Of a DNA stretch of 64,000 bases, positions 31,569 to 41,877 are shown piece after piece. The stretch is from the NCBI RefSeq assembly GCF_900111925.1, contig NZ_FOKA01000007.1, positions 1-64,000 on the forward strand, in the 5' to 3' direction. The notes below the pieces were generated by a model. That model saw nothing but the letters and a program-made list of their open reading frames with translations. It was not told the origin of the DNA and made no database searches. The position numbers and the translations under genes were made by a program. The DNA comes from Cellulomonas marina (GTDB lineage: Bacteria > Actinomycetota > Actinomycetes > Actinomycetales > Cellulomonadaceae). The number at the start of each line of letters is the position of its first letter. Within the stretch, counting starts at the first letter, position 1.

Positions 31569-34500
31569 GGGCCCACCTCCGGACGGTCGCGCGGGGCGGG
31601 CGTCGCGGCGGGCGTGGCGGCGGTCGGCACCGCGGCGCCCGCCCCGTCGGAGGCGTCGGCGAACGAGCCACGCAGCTCGCTGCCGGCCGCTCCGACGAAC
31701 GACCCGACCGCCCCGATGGCGTGCGACCCGTCGGCGACCTCGTCCTCGCCCGCCTCGGCGCGGCGGTCCAGCTCCGCGCCGAGGCTGCGCAGCACGTCCA
31801 GCACCACGCCGACCACCAGCAGGAACACCCCGATGTCGAACACGAGGCTCGTGACGACCTTCACGTGGCCGAGCAGCGGCACGTCCGTCTCGAGGATCCA
31901 GGACTGCAGCACGGTCCCCCCGGCCAGCAGCGCGGCCAGCCCGACCCCCGCCGACAGGAACAGGCCGAGCCCGAGCAGCACGCCGGGTTGCACGGGAGCC
32001 GCCTCGCCGAGCTCGTACCGCCCGCCCGCCAGGTACCGCACGACGAGGGCCGTGCCGACGACGAGCCCGGCGGCGAACCCGCCCCCGGGCTGGTTGTGCC
32101 CGCTGAACAGCAGGAACAGCCCGAAGACGACCATGGTGTGGAACAGCAGCCGCACGACGACCTCGAAGATCACCGAGCGCCGCTGCGGCGCGAGCGTCCG
32201 GGCCGACCGCAGCCACTCCGTCCGGCGCTCGAGGCCGGCGGCCGCGGCGCGCGGTCCGGCCCGCCGCAGGGCCGCCGTCGGGTCGGGCGACCCGCCCCAC
32301 ACGGCCCGGTCGGCGGGCGCCTCGTCGGCACGGAAGATCTGGCCGGAGCGGCGCTGGAGGAACACCAGGGACGCGACGCCGGTGGCGGCCACGAGCAGCA
32401 CCGCGATCTCGCCCACGGTGTCCCAGGCGCGGATGTCGACGAGCGTCACGTTGACGACGTTCCTGCCGCCGCCGAACTCGTAGGCCTCCTCGGCGAAGTT
32501 CTCCGAGACCGGCGCGTGCACGCGGGCGGACGGCGCGACGAGCGCGACGCCCGCCACCGTCACCCCGGCCGCGACGCCGAGCGCCACGCGCACCCACCGG
32601 CTGGCCGCCAGCGGTCGATCGGAGAAGTACGCGGGCAGGCGGCGCAGCACCAGGACGAACACCACCAGGGTCACCGTCTCGACCAGGACCTGCGTCAGCG
32701 CGAGGTCCGGCGCCCCCTGGACGACGAACAGGCCGGCGATCGCGTAGCCGCACACGCCCAGCAGCACGACCGCCTTCAGCCGCCGCCGGGCCCGGGCGAC
32801 GAGCAGCGCCGACAGCCCGGCGGCGACGGCGAACGGCAGCTGTGCGGGGTGGTCCCACGGGCGGGTGGCCACGTCCAGCGAGGTCCCGGTCAGGAGGGCG
32901 ACGCCCGTGCCGGCGACGAACACGACGAGCACCACGCCGAGGTACACGGGCAGGGACCCGCGCTGGGTGATGGCCGTGACGTCGGCGGCGAGGTCGTCGA
33001 GCCGACGCATGGTGCGGCGGTAGACGAGGTCGGCGTCGGGCCCGCGGGACACGCGCGCGCCGAACGCCTCGAACGGTCCGCGGGCGACGAAGAGCAGGAC
33101 GCCGACGGTCAGCACGGCGGCGGTGATGCCGAGCGCGGGGGTCAGGCCGGCCCAGAGGACCAGGTGGCCCGCCTCCCCCGTCGGCAGCGTGTCCGCGTAG
33201 GGGCTGAGGAGGTGCTCGCCGAGCGCGGGCAGCAGCGCCGTGGCCAGGCCGAGGACGGCGAGCACGAGCGCGGGCCACAGCAGGGTCAGCGACGGCCGCG
33301 TGACCTCGGCGGCGGCGTGCCGGTGGTGCGAGGCGTCCGGGACCGGTGCGGCGTCGGGGGTCCGTGCCAGCGGCGAGGCCGGGGCGGTGGCGGCGTGGGC
33401 CGGCGTCCCCTCGGGCACGACGGGCTTGGACGCGAAGGCGCCCCACCAGAACCGCAGGCCGTAGGCGACCGTGAACGCCGAGCCCACCGCGACGGCGACG
33501 ACGAGCAGCGGCCCCTCCCAGCCGCCCTCGAGGTGCAGCAGCGCCTCGAGCCCGGCCTCCTTGGCGACGAACCCGGCGAACGGCGGCAGCCCGATCATCG
33601 AGGCGGTCGCGAGCGCGCCGGCGGTCGCCGTCCACGGCAGGGCCCGGCCCACCCCGGACAGCCGGCGCAGGTCCCGCGTGCCGGTGGCCGCGTCGACGAT
33701 GCCGGTGACGAGGAACAGGGAGGCCTTGAACATCGCGTGCGCCCCGAGCAGGGCGACCCCCGCGAGCGCGGCGGCGCGCGTCCCGAGCCCGACGAGCAGG
33801 ACGAGCAGCCCGAGCTGGCTGACCGTGCCGAAGGCCAGCACGAGCTTCAGGTCGTGCTGCCGCATGGCCCGGTACCCGCCGACGAGCAGCGTCGCCGACC
33901 CGAGCACCGCGACCGACCAGCGCCAGACCGGGTCGGCCGCGAACGCCGGCGCGAACCGCGCGACGAGGTAGACGCCGGCCTTGACCATCGCCGCGGCGTG
34001 CAGGTACGCGGACACCGGCGTCGGCGCCGCCATCGCCGCGGGCAGCCAGAAGTGGAACGGCACGAGCGCGGACTTCGTCACCGCGCCGAACAGCAGGCAC
34101 GCGATCGCCGCGGTGGTGAGCGCCCCCGGCGGCGGGGGGTCGGCGATCACCGCGCTCATCCGGTACGTCCCCGCGGCCTCGCCGAGCAGCACGACGCCGA
34201 CGAGCAGCGCCAGCCCGCCGGCGGTCGTGATGACGATGGCCTGCATCGCCGCCCGCCGGCTGGCCTTCTTGTCCGCGTTGTGGCCGATGAGCAGGTACGA
34301 CGTCACCGTCGTCAGCTCCCACATGACGAACAGCAGGATCATGTCGTCGGCCAGGACCAGCCCGAGCATCGACCCGGCGAAGGCGAGGAACACCCCGGCG
34401 AACCGCCCGAGCCCGGCGGCCGAGGACTTGAAGTACGCCGAGCAGTAGGCGAGCACCAGGGCGCCCACGCCGCCGACCACGACGGTCATCAGCCACGCCA

Positions 34501-34723
34501 GCGTGTCGAGCCGGAAGGTCAGCTCGAGCCCCAGCGCCGGCACGTACCGCACCTGCTCGAGCGGCAGCTCGCCGCCCTGCACCCGCTCGCTCCACGTCAA
34601 CGCCCACACCGCGGCGGAGGCGGGCACGAGGGCGAGCACGAGGAAGGCCCGCCGCCCCAGACGACCGACGAGTGCGGGCGCGACGAGGGCTGCGGCCAGG
34701 TGCAGGGCGAGCAGCATCAGCAC
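31565..34723 (-). CDS. mnhA: Mrp antiporter subunit A fused to subunit B
   Basis: 1052 aa. GTG 34723 is chosen because GGAG lies 8 nt upstream; ATG 34717 is possible. Residues up to about 800 are Mnh[29 protein letters not shown] (TM5 Glu), [20 protein letters not shown] (TM7 Lys) and a C-terminal NuoJ-like part. The last 200 residues form the MnhB domain ([40 protein letters not shown]). The A-B fusion explains why no separate mnhB gene exists. First gene of the operon; the Pro/Ala-rich C-terminus is probably cytosolic. Confidence 0.94.
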   Translation of the reverse strand: MLMLLALHLAAALVAPALVGRLGRRAFLVLALVPASAAVWALTWSERVQGGELPLEQVRYVPALGLELTFRLDTLAWLMTVVVGGVGALVLAYCSAYFKSSAAGLGRFAGVFLAFAGSMLGLVLADDMILLFVMWELTTVTSYLLIGHNADKKASRRAAMQAIVITTAGGLALLVGVVLLGEAAGTYRMSAVIADPPPPGALTTAAIACLLFGAVTKSALVPFHFWLPAAMAAPTPVSAYLHAAAMVKAGVYLVARFAPAFAADPVWRWSVAVLGSATLLVGGYRAMRQHDLKLVLAFGTVSQLGLLVLLVGLGTRAAALAGVALLGAHAMFKASLFLVTGIVDAATGTRDLRRLSGVGRALPWTATAGALATASMIGLPPFAGFVAKEAGLEALLHLEGGWEGPLLVVAVAVGSAFTVAYGLRFWWGAFASKPVVPEGTPAHAATAPASPLARTPDAAPVPDASHHRHAAAEVTRPSLTLLWPALVLAVLGLATALLPALGEHLLSPYADTLPTGEAGHLVLWAGLTPALGITAAVLTVGVLLFVARGPFEAFGARVSRGPDADLVYRRTMRRLDDLAADVTAITQRGSLPVYLGVVLVVFVAGTGVALLTGTSLDVATRPWDHPAQLPFAVAAGLSALLVARARRRLKAVVLLGVCGYAIAGLFVVQGAPDLALTQVLVETVTLVVFVLVLRRLPAYFSDRPLAASRWVRVALGVAAGVTVAGVALVAPSARVHAPVSENFAEEAYEFGGGRNVVNVTLVDIRAWDTVGEIAVLLVAATGVASLVFLQRRSGQIFRADEAPADRAVWGGSPDPTAALRRAGPRAAAAGLERRTEWLRSARTLAPQRRSVIFEVVVRLLFHTMVVFGLFLLFSGHNQPGGGFAAGLVVGTALVVRYLAGGRYELGEAAPVQPGVLLGLGLFLSAGVGLAALLAGGTVLQSWILETDVPLLGHVKVVTSLVFDIGVFLLVVGVVLDVLRSLGAELDRRAEAGEDEVADGSHAIGAVGSFVGAAGSELRGSFADASDGAGAAVPTAATPAATPAPRDRPEVGP

Positions 34724-34934
34724 GCGTCCGGCTCCGTCCTGTGGCTGGGCGGGTGGTCGGTCGTGGGTGGGACGTTGTGTTGTGGCGGACCGTATCGACG
34801 ACGCCCGGCGGGTCATGCCGGGGTCAAGGAGGTGCGGGCAGCCTACCAAGGGGCGCTCGGACGAGCCCGGCGAGAGGGTCCGGGTCCACGGGCCGCGCAG
34901 CGCCGGGGGCGGGCTGGGGACGGCTCGGTGGCGG

Positions 34935-34967
34935 GCCGGTGGACGAGCCGGTGGACGAGCCGGTGGG
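34935..34967. repeat. 12-bp tandem repeats in the mnhA/Fe-S intergenic gap
   Basis: GCCGGTGGACGA is repeated twice with a partial third copy, starting 63 bp before the Fe-S oxidoreductase start. The GGACGAGCC core also occurs in the repeats at 8461-8500 and 53659-53701. Confidence 0.55.
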
Positions 34968-34985
34968 GGCGTCGGCGGCCCGTCG

Positions 34986-34991
34986 TACCGT
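34986..34991 (+). promoter_or_regulatory. -10 box giving a leaderless start at 34998
   Basis: TACCGT lies 6 nt before GTG 34998. It decides the start among several in-frame GTG codons (34992 lies too close to the box to be transcribed). Confidence 0.5.
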
Positions 34992-34997
34992 GTGCCC

Positions 34998-37340
34998 GTG
35001 AGCGTGCTGCAGGGGGTCTGCCTGGCGGTCGTCGCGGTGGCGACGGTGGTCGGCGTGGTGGTGTTCGCGCGGGGCGTCGCGACGATCGTGCGCACGGTCC
35101 GCGTCGGGGCGCCGCTGCCGGGACGGTGGCGTCCGGTCGGGCCGCGGCTGGCCGGGCTGGTCCGCGAGGTGCTGGGGCACGGGCGCTTCCAGCAGCGGCC
35201 GTTCGTCCGGTGGGCGCACTGGTGCGTGATGCTGTCGTTCCCCGTGCTGGTGCTGACGCTGGCGACCGGGTACGGCCAGCTCCTCGACCCCTCCTACGGG
35301 CTCCCGCTCGTCGGGCACCTGTGGCCGCTGGAGTGGGTGACCGAGGCGTTCGCCTGGGCGGGGCTCGTCTCGATCGTGTACCTCATGGCGCTACGGGCGC
35401 GGCTGCAGCCGAAGGCCGGGGACGACGAGGCGTCACGCCGCCGGTCCCGCTTCTTCGGCTCGAACGCCGCCGGTGCGTGGTTCGTCGAGGGCACGGTGCT
35501 CGTCGTCGTGCTGGCCGTGGTGGTGCTGCGCGGGCTGGAGTACGCGCTGGCGACGACGCAGGACCCCGAGATCGCCACCGCGCTGCACTTCCCGCTCACC
35601 GCGTGGCTGGGCGAGCTGTGGGCCGGTGCGTCCGTCGGGGCGCTCGGGACCGCGGTGCTGCTGGTCGCGACCGTGAAGATCCTCGTGTCGATGGCGTGGT
35701 TCGTCGTCGTCGGGCTGCAGCCGACGCTCGGGGTGGCGTGGCACCGGTTCCTGGCGATAGTGAACGTCTACGCACGGCGGGAGGTCGGCGGGGCGCCGGC
35801 ACTCGGGCCGCTGCCGGCGCTGCGCGGCCCCGACGGGACGCCCCTGACCCTCGACGACCTGGCCGAGCTGCCCGACGACGTCCGGCTCGGCGCGGGCACG
35901 GTCGAGGACCTGCCCTGGAAGGGCCTGCTCGACGTCGCGACGTGCACGGAGTGCGGGCGCTGCCAGGACCAGTGCCCGGCGTGGGCGACGGGCAAGCCGC
36001 TCAGCCCGAAGCTGCTCGTCACGGCGCTGCGGGACCACGCCGCGGCGACGGCGCCCTACCTCGCGGCGTCGCGGGCGGCGGCGGGCGCGGCGGCCACCTC
36101 GTCCGGCACGGTGGACGGCGGGCCGGTGCCCGTGGAGGACCCGCATGCGCGCCTGGACCTGGTGCCCGACGTCATCGACCCCGACGTCCTGTGGGCCTGC
36201 ACGACCTGCGGGGCCTGCGTGCAGCAGTGCCCGGTCGACATCGAGCACGTCGACACCATCGTCGACATCCGGCGGTACCAGGTCCTCATGGAGTCCGCGT
36301 TCCCCGCCGAGCTGGGCAAGACGTTCACGAAGCTCGAGCGGCAGGGCAACCCCTGGGGGCTGCCGGCCCGGCAGCGGCTGGCGTGGGCGAAGGACCTGCC
36401 GTTCGACGTGCCGGTGGTGGGCGTCGACGTGGAGTCCGCGGCGGAGGTCGAGTACCTGTTCTGGGTGGGCTGCGCGGGGGCCTACGAGGACCGCGCGAAG
36501 CGGACGACGAGGGCGGTGGCGGAGCTGCTCGACACGGCGGGCGTGTCCTTCGCGGTGCTGGGCGACGGCGAGACCTGCACGGGTGACCCGGCCCGGCGCT
36601 CGGGCAACGAGCTGCTGTTCCAGACGCTCGCGGCGCAGAACGTCGAGACCCTGACGGAGGCCGGAGCGCAGCGCATCGTCGTCACCTGCGCGCACTGCTT
36701 CAACACCATCGCGCGCGAGTACCCGCAGCTCGGCGGCCGGTTCGAGGTGCTGCACCACACGGAGCTCCTCGACCGGCTCGTGGCGGACGGCCGGCTGGTG
36801 CCCGCACCGCTCCCGGAGGACGACACGCAGAGCGTCACGTTCCACGACCCCTGCTACCTGGGCCGGCACAACGGCGTCTACACGCCGCCACGCGAGCTGC
36901 TCGCGGCGCTGCCCGGCGTGCAGCCGGTGGAGATGCCACGCTCGGGCTCCACCGCCTTCTGCTGCGGCGCCGGCGGGGCCCGCATGTGGATGGAGGAGTC
37001 CATCGGCACCCGCATCTCGACGACCCGCGCCGCCGAGGCGATGGCCACGGGCGCGGACGTCGTCGCGACGGCCTGCCCCTACTGCACGGTCATGCTGAGC
37101 GACGGCGTCGCCGCCAACGCGCGCGTGACCAGCTCCGCCACCGCGTCGGACGCGACCGGCACCACGGCCGGCGCGCCGACCGCCCGGGTCCCGGCGGGCG
37201 CGGTAGCCGGCAACCGCTCGGCCACCGGCACCGCGGCCCCATCCGCCCCGGACCGCGCCGCGATCGGCGTCCCGGAGGTCACGGACATCTCCCTGCTCCT
37301 CCTCGACCGCGTTCGCGCCGGCCGCCCCGCCGACCGCTGA
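34998..37340 (+). CDS. Membrane-anchored Fe-S oxidoreductase (HdrD/GlpC-like with NarI-like head)
   Basis: 780 aa. The N-terminal 290 residues hold about five membrane helices of nitrate reductase gamma type. Then come two [4Fe-4S] motifs, [12 protein letters not shown] and [12 protein letters not shown], and two CCG domains: [17 protein letters not shown] preceded by a [13 protein letters not shown] block, and [13 protein letters not shown] through [12 protein letters not shown]. Such proteins pass electrons between the quinone pool or flavoproteins and a thiol or disulfide partner. The last 60 residues are a low-complexity Ala/Thr linker plus a [12 protein letters not shown] end. It stands alone, so its partner is unknown. 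Confidence 0.9.
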   Translation: MSVLQGVCLAVVAVATVVGVVVFARGVATIVRTVRVGAPLPGRWRPVGPRLAGLVREVLGHGRFQQRPFVRWAHWCVMLSFPVLVLTLATGYGQLLDPSYGLPLVGHLWPLEWVTEAFAWAGLVSIVYLMALRARLQPKAGDDEASRRRSRFFGSNAAGAWFVEGTVLVVVLAVVVLRGLEYALATTQDPEIATALHFPLTAWLGELWAGASVGALGTAVLLVATVKILVSMAWFVVVGLQPTLGVAWHRFLAIVNVYARREVGGAPALGPLPALRGPDGTPLTLDDLAELPDDVRLGAGTVEDLPWKGLLDVATCTECGRCQDQCPAWATGKPLSPKLLVTALRDHAAATAPYLAASRAAAGAAATSSGTVDGGPVPVEDPHARLDLVPDVIDPDVLWACTTCGACVQQCPVDIEHVDTIVDIRRYQVLMESAFPAELGKTFTKLERQGNPWGLPARQRLAWAKDLPFDVPVVGVDVESAAEVEYLFWVGCAGAYEDRAKRTTRAVAELLDTAGVSFAVLGDGETCTGDPARRSGNELLFQTLAAQNVETLTEAGAQRIVVTCAHCFNTIAREYPQLGGRFEVLHHTELLDRLVADGRLVPAPLPEDDTQSVTFHDPCYLGRHNGVYTPPRELLAALPGVQPVEMPRSGSTAFCCGAGGARMWMEESIGTRISTTRAAEAMATGADVVATACPYCTVMLSDGVAANARVTSSATASDATGTTAGAPTARVPAGAVAGNRSATGTAAPSAPDRAAIGVPEVTDISLLLLDRVRAGRPADR

Positions 37341-37380
37341 GCCGTCCGGGGCGCCGGGATCGTCACGTCGGGGGGCGACG

Positions 37381-38187
37381 TCAGCCGGCGTGGTCCGGCT
37401 TGACGAAGGTCTCGTGGACGGCGGCCTTGGCCCTGTCGGGCAGCACGGCGGCGATCGCGCTCTGCATCTTGGTGCGGAGGCTCTTCACCTCGACCTTGTC
37501 CTTGCCGGCCAGGGCTGCCTCGATGCCCTCGCGGGCGACCTTCGCCGGGTCGTCCTTGCCGCCGCGGCCCGCCGTGGAGTCCTCGAGCTCGCCCTCGGCG
37601 AAGAAGTCGGTGTCCGTCGGTCCGGGGAGCAGCGTCGTGATGGTGACGCCCGAGTCCTTGACCTCGCGCCGCAGGGCCTCGAAGAAGGACTGCACGAAGG
37701 ACTTCGACGCCGCGTAGGTGGCGTAGTACGGCCCCGGTTGCAGCGCGGCGACGCTGCTCGTCGCCAGCACGCGGCCCGTGCCGCGCGCGACCATCGCCGG
37801 CAGGAGCGCGTGGGTCAGCCGCACGTTGGCGAGGACGTCCAGCGCGATGGTCTTGAGGTTGTCCTCGAGCGGCCGCTCGAGGAACGCCCCGCCGGCCGCG
37901 GCGCCCGCGTTGAGGCAGAGGACGTCGACGGGACGCTCGACCGCCTTCACCGCGGCGACGAGCTCGTCGACGCCCGCGGTCGTCGTCAGGTCCGCACGCG
38001 TGGACCGGACCGCCCCGCCACCCGCTGACAGCGCGTCGGCCGCGAGGGTGATCTCCGCGTCCTCCGCGGTGACCAGCAGGTCGAACCCGCGCTCGGCGAG
38101 CTCGCGGGCCAGCTCGAGCCCGATCCCGCTCGAGGCGCCGGTCACGACGGCGAAGGGACGGGCCGCGTTCTCGATCAGGGTCTCCAT
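37381..38187 (-). CDS. Short-chain dehydrogenase/reductase, DltE-like
   Basis: 268 aa from ATG 38187; a TAGCGT hexamer ends 7 nt upstream, suggesting a leaderless message. The cofactor motif TGASSGIG lies near residue 17, LNAGAA near 95, the catalytic Ser in ATSSVAAL and the YAASK Tyr-Lys pair near 162. LLPGPTDTDFF and the C-terminal AREGIEAALAGKDKV fit the NAD(P)-dependent DltE/YqjQ-like group. Substrate unknown. Confidence 0.92.
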   Translation of the reverse strand: METLIENAARPFAVVTGASSGIGLELARELAERGFDLLVTAEDAEITLAADALSAGGGAVRSTRADLTTTAGVDELVAAVKAVERPVDVLCLNAGAAAGGAFLERPLEDNLKTIALDVLANVRLTHALLPAMVARGTGRVLATSSVAALQPGPYYATYAASKSFVQSFFEALRREVKDSGVTITTLLPGPTDTDFFAEGELEDSTAGRGGKDDPAKVAREGIEAALAGKDKVEVKSLRTKMQSAIAAVLPDRAKAAVHETFVKPDHAG

Positions 38188-38392
38188 GCCCTCGACGCTA
38201 CGGCCGGGTGCTGCGACCGGCACCTGGGGCCGGTCCTGACCGGCCGCCGTCACGATCGGGCAACGATCCCCGTCGCCGAGCACACCACGTCGTCCGCGCG
38301 CCGCCCGATCCGCGAGGCTTGCCCCTCGACCCGGTCGGCCTCGAGGCGCCGGGCAGCAGCAGGCGAGCAGCACGACAGCAGCAGGGGGAGCG

Positions 38393-39370
38393 ATGACGGC
38401 GGGGACGGGCGACGGGCACGGCCGGGGCTCACGGCGGCGCGGGCCGGTGGCGGCCGTGCGGGCCGCGACGGCAGCGCTGCTGGGGATCACGCTGCTGGCC
38501 GGGTGCACCACCGGCACGGACGCGGACCCCGGCGCGGCGGGTCCGGCCCCGACGGCCACCCCGTCCGCCCGGCCGTCGTCGGCCCCGCCGGGCGACCGGC
38601 CCACCGGCAGCCCGTCCCCTGACGCCTCCACCGCGCCGTCCGGATCACCGAGCACGTCACCGGTGCCGTCCCCGAGCGCGACGCCGAGCCTGACGCCCGC
38701 GCCGTCCCCGAGCGGGACGCCCACCCCGTCCGCGACGCCGTCCCCCGAGCCGACCGCACCCGCCGAGCCCGCCCCGCTGCGGCGCGGCGACGAGGGCGAC
38801 GCCGTGCGGGTGCTGCAGGCACGCCTCGTCGAGCTCGGCTACGCGGTGGCCGAGCCCGACGGCCGGTTCGGGTCCGCGACGCAGCAGGCCGTGTGGGCGC
38901 TGCAGAAGGCGGCGGGGATCAGCCGCGACGGCCTCGTCGGGCCGCAGACGCAGGCTGCGCTCGACGCGGGGACCCGCCCCACGGCCCGCACCACGAGCGG
39001 TCGGGTCATCGAGGTCGACCTCGACCGGCAGCTCGTGCTGGCGGTGGACGGCGGTGTGGTGACCCGGGTCATCAACGCCTCGTCGGGCAACGGCGAGAGC
39101 TACGAGGCCGCGGGCCGGCCGCAGCGCGCGTACACACCGACGGGCGAGTACACGGTGGTCCGCGAGGTCGACGGGCTGCGCGAGTCCTCGCTCGAGCTGG
39201 GCACGCTGTACCGGCCGAAGTACTTCCGCGCGGGCTGGGCCGTGCACGGCTCGGACTCCGTGCCGCCGTGGCCGGCCTCCCACGGCTGCGTCCGCGTCGC
39301 CAACAGCGCGATGGACTGGATCTGGGACACCTGGGGCGCGCCGATCGGCACGCCGGTCGTCGTCTACTGA
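38393..39370 (+). CDS. L,D-transpeptidase lipoprotein with peptidoglycan-binding domain
   Basis: 325 aa from ATG 38393 with a GGGGGAG ribosome site. A signal peptide ends in the lipobox LLAGC (Cys near residue 38). A Pro/Ser/Thr-rich linker of about 80 residues spans the outer layer. A PG_binding_1 domain follows (LRRGDEGDAVRVLQARLVEL, DGLVGPQTQAAL), then the YkuD catalytic domain with HGSDSVPP and the active site SHGCVRV near residue 297. It should form 3-3 crosslinks or modify the cell wall from the outer face of the membrane. Confidence 0.93.
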   Translation: MTAGTGDGHGRGSRRRGPVAAVRAATAALLGITLLAGCTTGTDADPGAAGPAPTATPSARPSSAPPGDRPTGSPSPDASTAPSGSPSTSPVPSPSATPSLTPAPSPSGTPTPSATPSPEPTAPAEPAPLRRGDEGDAVRVLQARLVELGYAVAEPDGRFGSATQQAVWALQKAAGISRDGLVGPQTQAALDAGTRPTARTTSGRVIEVDLDRQLVLAVDGGVVTRVINASSGNGESYEAAGRPQRAYTPTGEYTVVREVDGLRESSLELGTLYRPKYFRAGWAVHGSDSVPPWPASHGCVRVANSAMDWIWDTWGAPIGTPVVVY

Positions 39371-39389
39371 GGTCCTGTCTACTGGGCCC

Positions 39390-40442
39390 ATGACGACGCC
39401 GTCCCCCGGCCGCACGCTCGCGGAGTTCTGGACCCACGACCCCTTCGTCCTCCCGCACGCGGCCAGCGGCACCTACCACCTGTACACGACCGACCCGGTG
39501 CTCGGCGCGGTCGTCACGTACACGAGCACCGACCTGCTCCTCTGGCACGGCCCGACCGAGGTGTTCCGTCTCCCGGAGGGTGCGTGGGCGTCGCCCGACG
39601 AGGCGCCCTGGGCGCCGGAGGTGCACGAGCACGCCGGCCGCTTCCACCTGTTCACGACGCTGCACGACTCGTCGACGCGGCTGCCGGACGCGGTCGTCGG
39701 CGGCACGCGGCTGCGGGCCTGGGGACCGGACGGCCGGGAGATGGTGCCGACGGCCCGCGGCACGGTCGTCGCGGTGGCCGACGACCCCGCGGGGCCGTTC
39801 CGGCTCGTGGACGCCGCCGCGTCCGTCGCCCCGGCGGCGTTCATGACGCTCGACGGCACGCTGTTCGTCGACGACGACGGCCGGCCCTGGATGGTCTACG
39901 CGCACGAGTGGGTGCAGACGGTCGACGGCACGATCGAGGCGGTGCCGCTGCGCCCCGACCTGTCGGGTGCCGACGGCGACCCCGTCCTGCTGCTGCGCGG
40001 CTCGTCGGCCTCCTGGCTCGACGAGGCCGTCCCCGGCCCGGCCGCCCTGCCGCCCTACGTCACGGACGGCCCACAGCTGCGCCGGTTGCCGGGCGGCGCG
40101 CTGCTCATGCTCTGGTCCTCCTACCAGCGCCGCCCCGCTGACGACCCCCGTGGTGCCGGCGACGACTACGTCCAGACCTGGGCCGTGTCGGACTCGGGTG
40201 CCCTGCGCGGGCCCTGGCGGCAGGGCGACGTCCTCGTCGGCGGCAACGCGGGTCACGGCATGACCTTCGACGCGTTCGACGGCACCTCGTTCCTCGTCCT
40301 GCACCGCGGCATGGGTACGTCGCCGCAGCCGCGGATGACGGGGCGTCAGCGGCGGCCCGCCGGCTCGCGGCGTTCGCTGCGCTCCCAGCCGGGGCGCGTG
40401 CCGCGCGAGCCGAGGCGGTCGCCACCGCCGCGCGAGCGGTAG
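39390..40442 (+). CDS. Glycoside hydrolase family 43-like protein with abnormal C-terminus
   Basis: 350 aa from ATG 39390. The five-bladed propeller pattern of GH43 is clear: EFWTHDPFVLPHAASGTYHL holds the catalytic base Asp, APEVHEHAGRFHLFTTLHDS the second blade, and VDDDGRPWMVYAHEW the acid region, ending at SFLVLHRGMGT. No signal peptide is seen, so it may be cytosolic. After about residue 310 the sequence turns into an Arg/Pro-rich tail (MTGRQRRPAGSRRSLRSQPG) that overlaps narI on the other strand by 97 bp. The tail is probably not native to the fold. Confidence 0.82.
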   Translation: MTTPSPGRTLAEFWTHDPFVLPHAASGTYHLYTTDPVLGAVVTYTSTDLLLWHGPTEVFRLPEGAWASPDEAPWAPEVHEHAGRFHLFTTLHDSSTRLPDAVVGGTRLRAWGPDGREMVPTARGTVVAVADDPAGPFRLVDAAASVAPAAFMTLDGTLFVDDDGRPWMVYAHEWVQTVDGTIEAVPLRPDLSGADGDPVLLLRGSSASWLDEAVPGPAALPPYVTDGPQLRRLPGGALLMLWSSYQRRPADDPRGAGDDYVQTWAVSDSGALRGPWRQGDVLVGGNAGHGMTFDAFDGTSFLVLHRGMGTSPQPRMTGRQRRPAGSRRSLRSQPGRVPREPRRSPPPRER

Positions 40443-41113
40443 ACGACGTACGGCCGCCACAGGTACCCGACGGGTGCGCTGAACACGTGCACCAGGCGCG
40501 TGAACGGCCACAGCGCGAACAGCAGCATGGCGGTCATGCCGTGCAGCTGGAACCCCAGGGGCGCCGCCGCCATGAGCTCGGGGTGCAGGTCGAACCGGAA
40601 GATGCCGCGGAACCACACGGACACGCCCTCGCGGTAGTCGTAGTGCCCGCCCAGGTTGAGCACGGACCCGGCGACGGTGTTCCACAGCCCCAGGACGATG
40701 ACCACGGTCAGGAACAGGTACATGACCTTGTCCATCCGGGTCGTCGCGCGGAACACCGGTCCGACGGTCCGCCGCCGGTAGATGAGCAGCGCGAGCCCCA
40801 CGACCGTGCAGAACCCCGCAACCGCCCCGATCGACACCGCCAGGACGTGGTAGACCTCCTCGCTCATCCCCACCGCCTCGGTCCACGACTTGGGGATGCC
40901 CAGCCCCATGACGTGCCCCAGGAACACCGCGAGGATGCCGAAGTGGAACATCGGGCTGGCCCAGCGCAGCAGCCGGCGCTCGTAGAGCTGCGAGGAGCGC
41001 GTGGTCCAGCCGAACCTGTCGTACCGGTAGCGCCACACGTGCCCGAGCACGAAGACGGCCAGGCAGACGTAGGGGACGACGACCCACAGGACGACGTCGG
41101 CGGTGCTGGTCAT
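40346..41113 (-). CDS. narI: Respiratory nitrate reductase gamma subunit
   Basis: 255 aa from ATG 41113, overlapping narJ by 4 bp. Five membrane helices carry the haem b ligands: histidines in FVLGHVWRYRYD, ASPMFHFGILAVFLGHVMGL and GFQLHGMTAMLLFALWPFTR. NarI takes electrons from menaquinol and passes them to NarH. The basic tail after VVYRSRGGGD overlaps the convergent GH43 gene. Confidence 0.95.
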   Translation of the reverse strand: MTSTADVVLWVVVPYVCLAVFVLGHVWRYRYDRFGWTTRSSQLYERRLLRWASPMFHFGILAVFLGHVMGLGIPKSWTEAVGMSEEVYHVLAVSIGAVAGFCTVVGLALLIYRRRTVGPVFRATTRMDKVMYLFLTVVIVLGLWNTVAGSVLNLGGHYDYREGVSVWFRGIFRFDLHPELMAAAPLGFQLHGMTAMLLFALWPFTRLVHVFSAPVGYLWRPYVVYRSRGGGDRLGSRGTRPGWERSERREPAGRR

Positions 41114-41877
41114 CGGCGTGCTCTCCTCTTGGTCGAGGGCTGGGTCGAGGGCTGCCTCGAGGGCTGGCTCGAGGGTCGCGGGAAGGGGTGCGACGTGCTG
41201 TCCGGCATGTACGACGGCGGCGCGAACGGCTGCAGCCCGACCTCCTCGCCCGGCGGCCCCTCGGCGGCCAGCCGCGCGACGGCCGCGCGCTCGTCGCCGT
41301 CCAGGGGCGGCAGGGTGGCGCACACGGCGACGAGTGGGCCGGCCCAGGGCGAGCCCGCCTCGAGCAGCCCGAGCCGCAGCAGCTCCAGCCCCGCGCGGTG
41401 GGCCAGCAGCAGTCGCAGGGCCGCCTCCTGCGCGCGCTCGTCCCCCGACGAGCCGAACTCGAGCACGACGCACAGGTGGTCGGGCAGCTCGCCGTCGGGC
41501 AGGTCCTCCGACGTCGCCATGGTGAAGCCGGCGGCCCGGTACGCCTGCTTGAACTCGACCAGCGCCACGCCGCGCTTCCGGGTGTCGCCGTAGGCGTAGT
41601 AGGTCAGGTACAGCGACCGCCGCCGGGCCAGGTCGAAGGTGGTGACGTAAGCGGCCTCGAGCTCGCCGAGGTCGTGGGTGCGCAGGTGGTCCAGGGTTCC
41701 CTCGAGGGGTACCCGCAGGTGCGCCGGCAGCCCCTCGGCGGCGGCCGTCATCGTCGGGAGCAGGTCCAGCAGGTCGCGGGTCGGGTACTCCAGGAGCAGG
41801 GCGGCCAGACGCTGGACCACCGCGCTCTCGCGGCTCGCGACCCGGCGGGCGGCCGCGGCGCGGGCGACGCGGTTCAC
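41110..41877 (-). CDS. narJ: Nitrate reductase molybdenum cofactor assembly chaperone
   Basis: 255 aa from GTG 41877, overlapping narH by 4 bp. LAALLLEYPTRDLLDLLPTM, LEAAYVTTFDLARRRSLYLT and YYAYGDTRKRGVALVEFKQA are the NarJ/TorD-family blocks. It guides Mo-bis-MGD insertion into NarG before membrane attachment. The C-terminal 35 residues (PRPSSQPSRQPSTQPSTK) are a low-complexity tail encoded by a 12-bp tandem repeat. Confidence 0.95.
   Translation of the reverse strand: MNRVARAAAARRVASRESAVVQRLAALLLEYPTRDLLDLLPTMTAAAEGLPAHLRVPLEGTLDHLRTHDLGELEAAYVTTFDLARRRSLYLTYYAYGDTRKRGVALVEFKQAYRAAGFTMATSEDLPDGELPDHLCVVLEFGSSGDERAQEAALRLLLAHRAGLELLRLGLLEAGSPWAGPLVAVCATLPPLDGDERAAVARLAAEGPPGEEVGLQPFAPPSYMPDSTSHPFPRPSSQPSRQPSTQPSTKRRARR
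41134..41172. repeat. 12-bp tandem repeat at the narJ 3' end
   Basis: Units of the type GTCGAGGGCTGG repeat about three times and encode the Gln-Pro-Ser tail of NarJ. Length changes of this array would leave the frame intact. Confidence 0.65.

Noticed and set aside
31721..36586. 1621-codon open frame on the plus strand antisense to mnhA
   Set aside because: It is composed of Gln/Arg/His/Pro-rich antisense sequence typical of GC-rich DNA; MnhA and the Fe-S protein explain the region.
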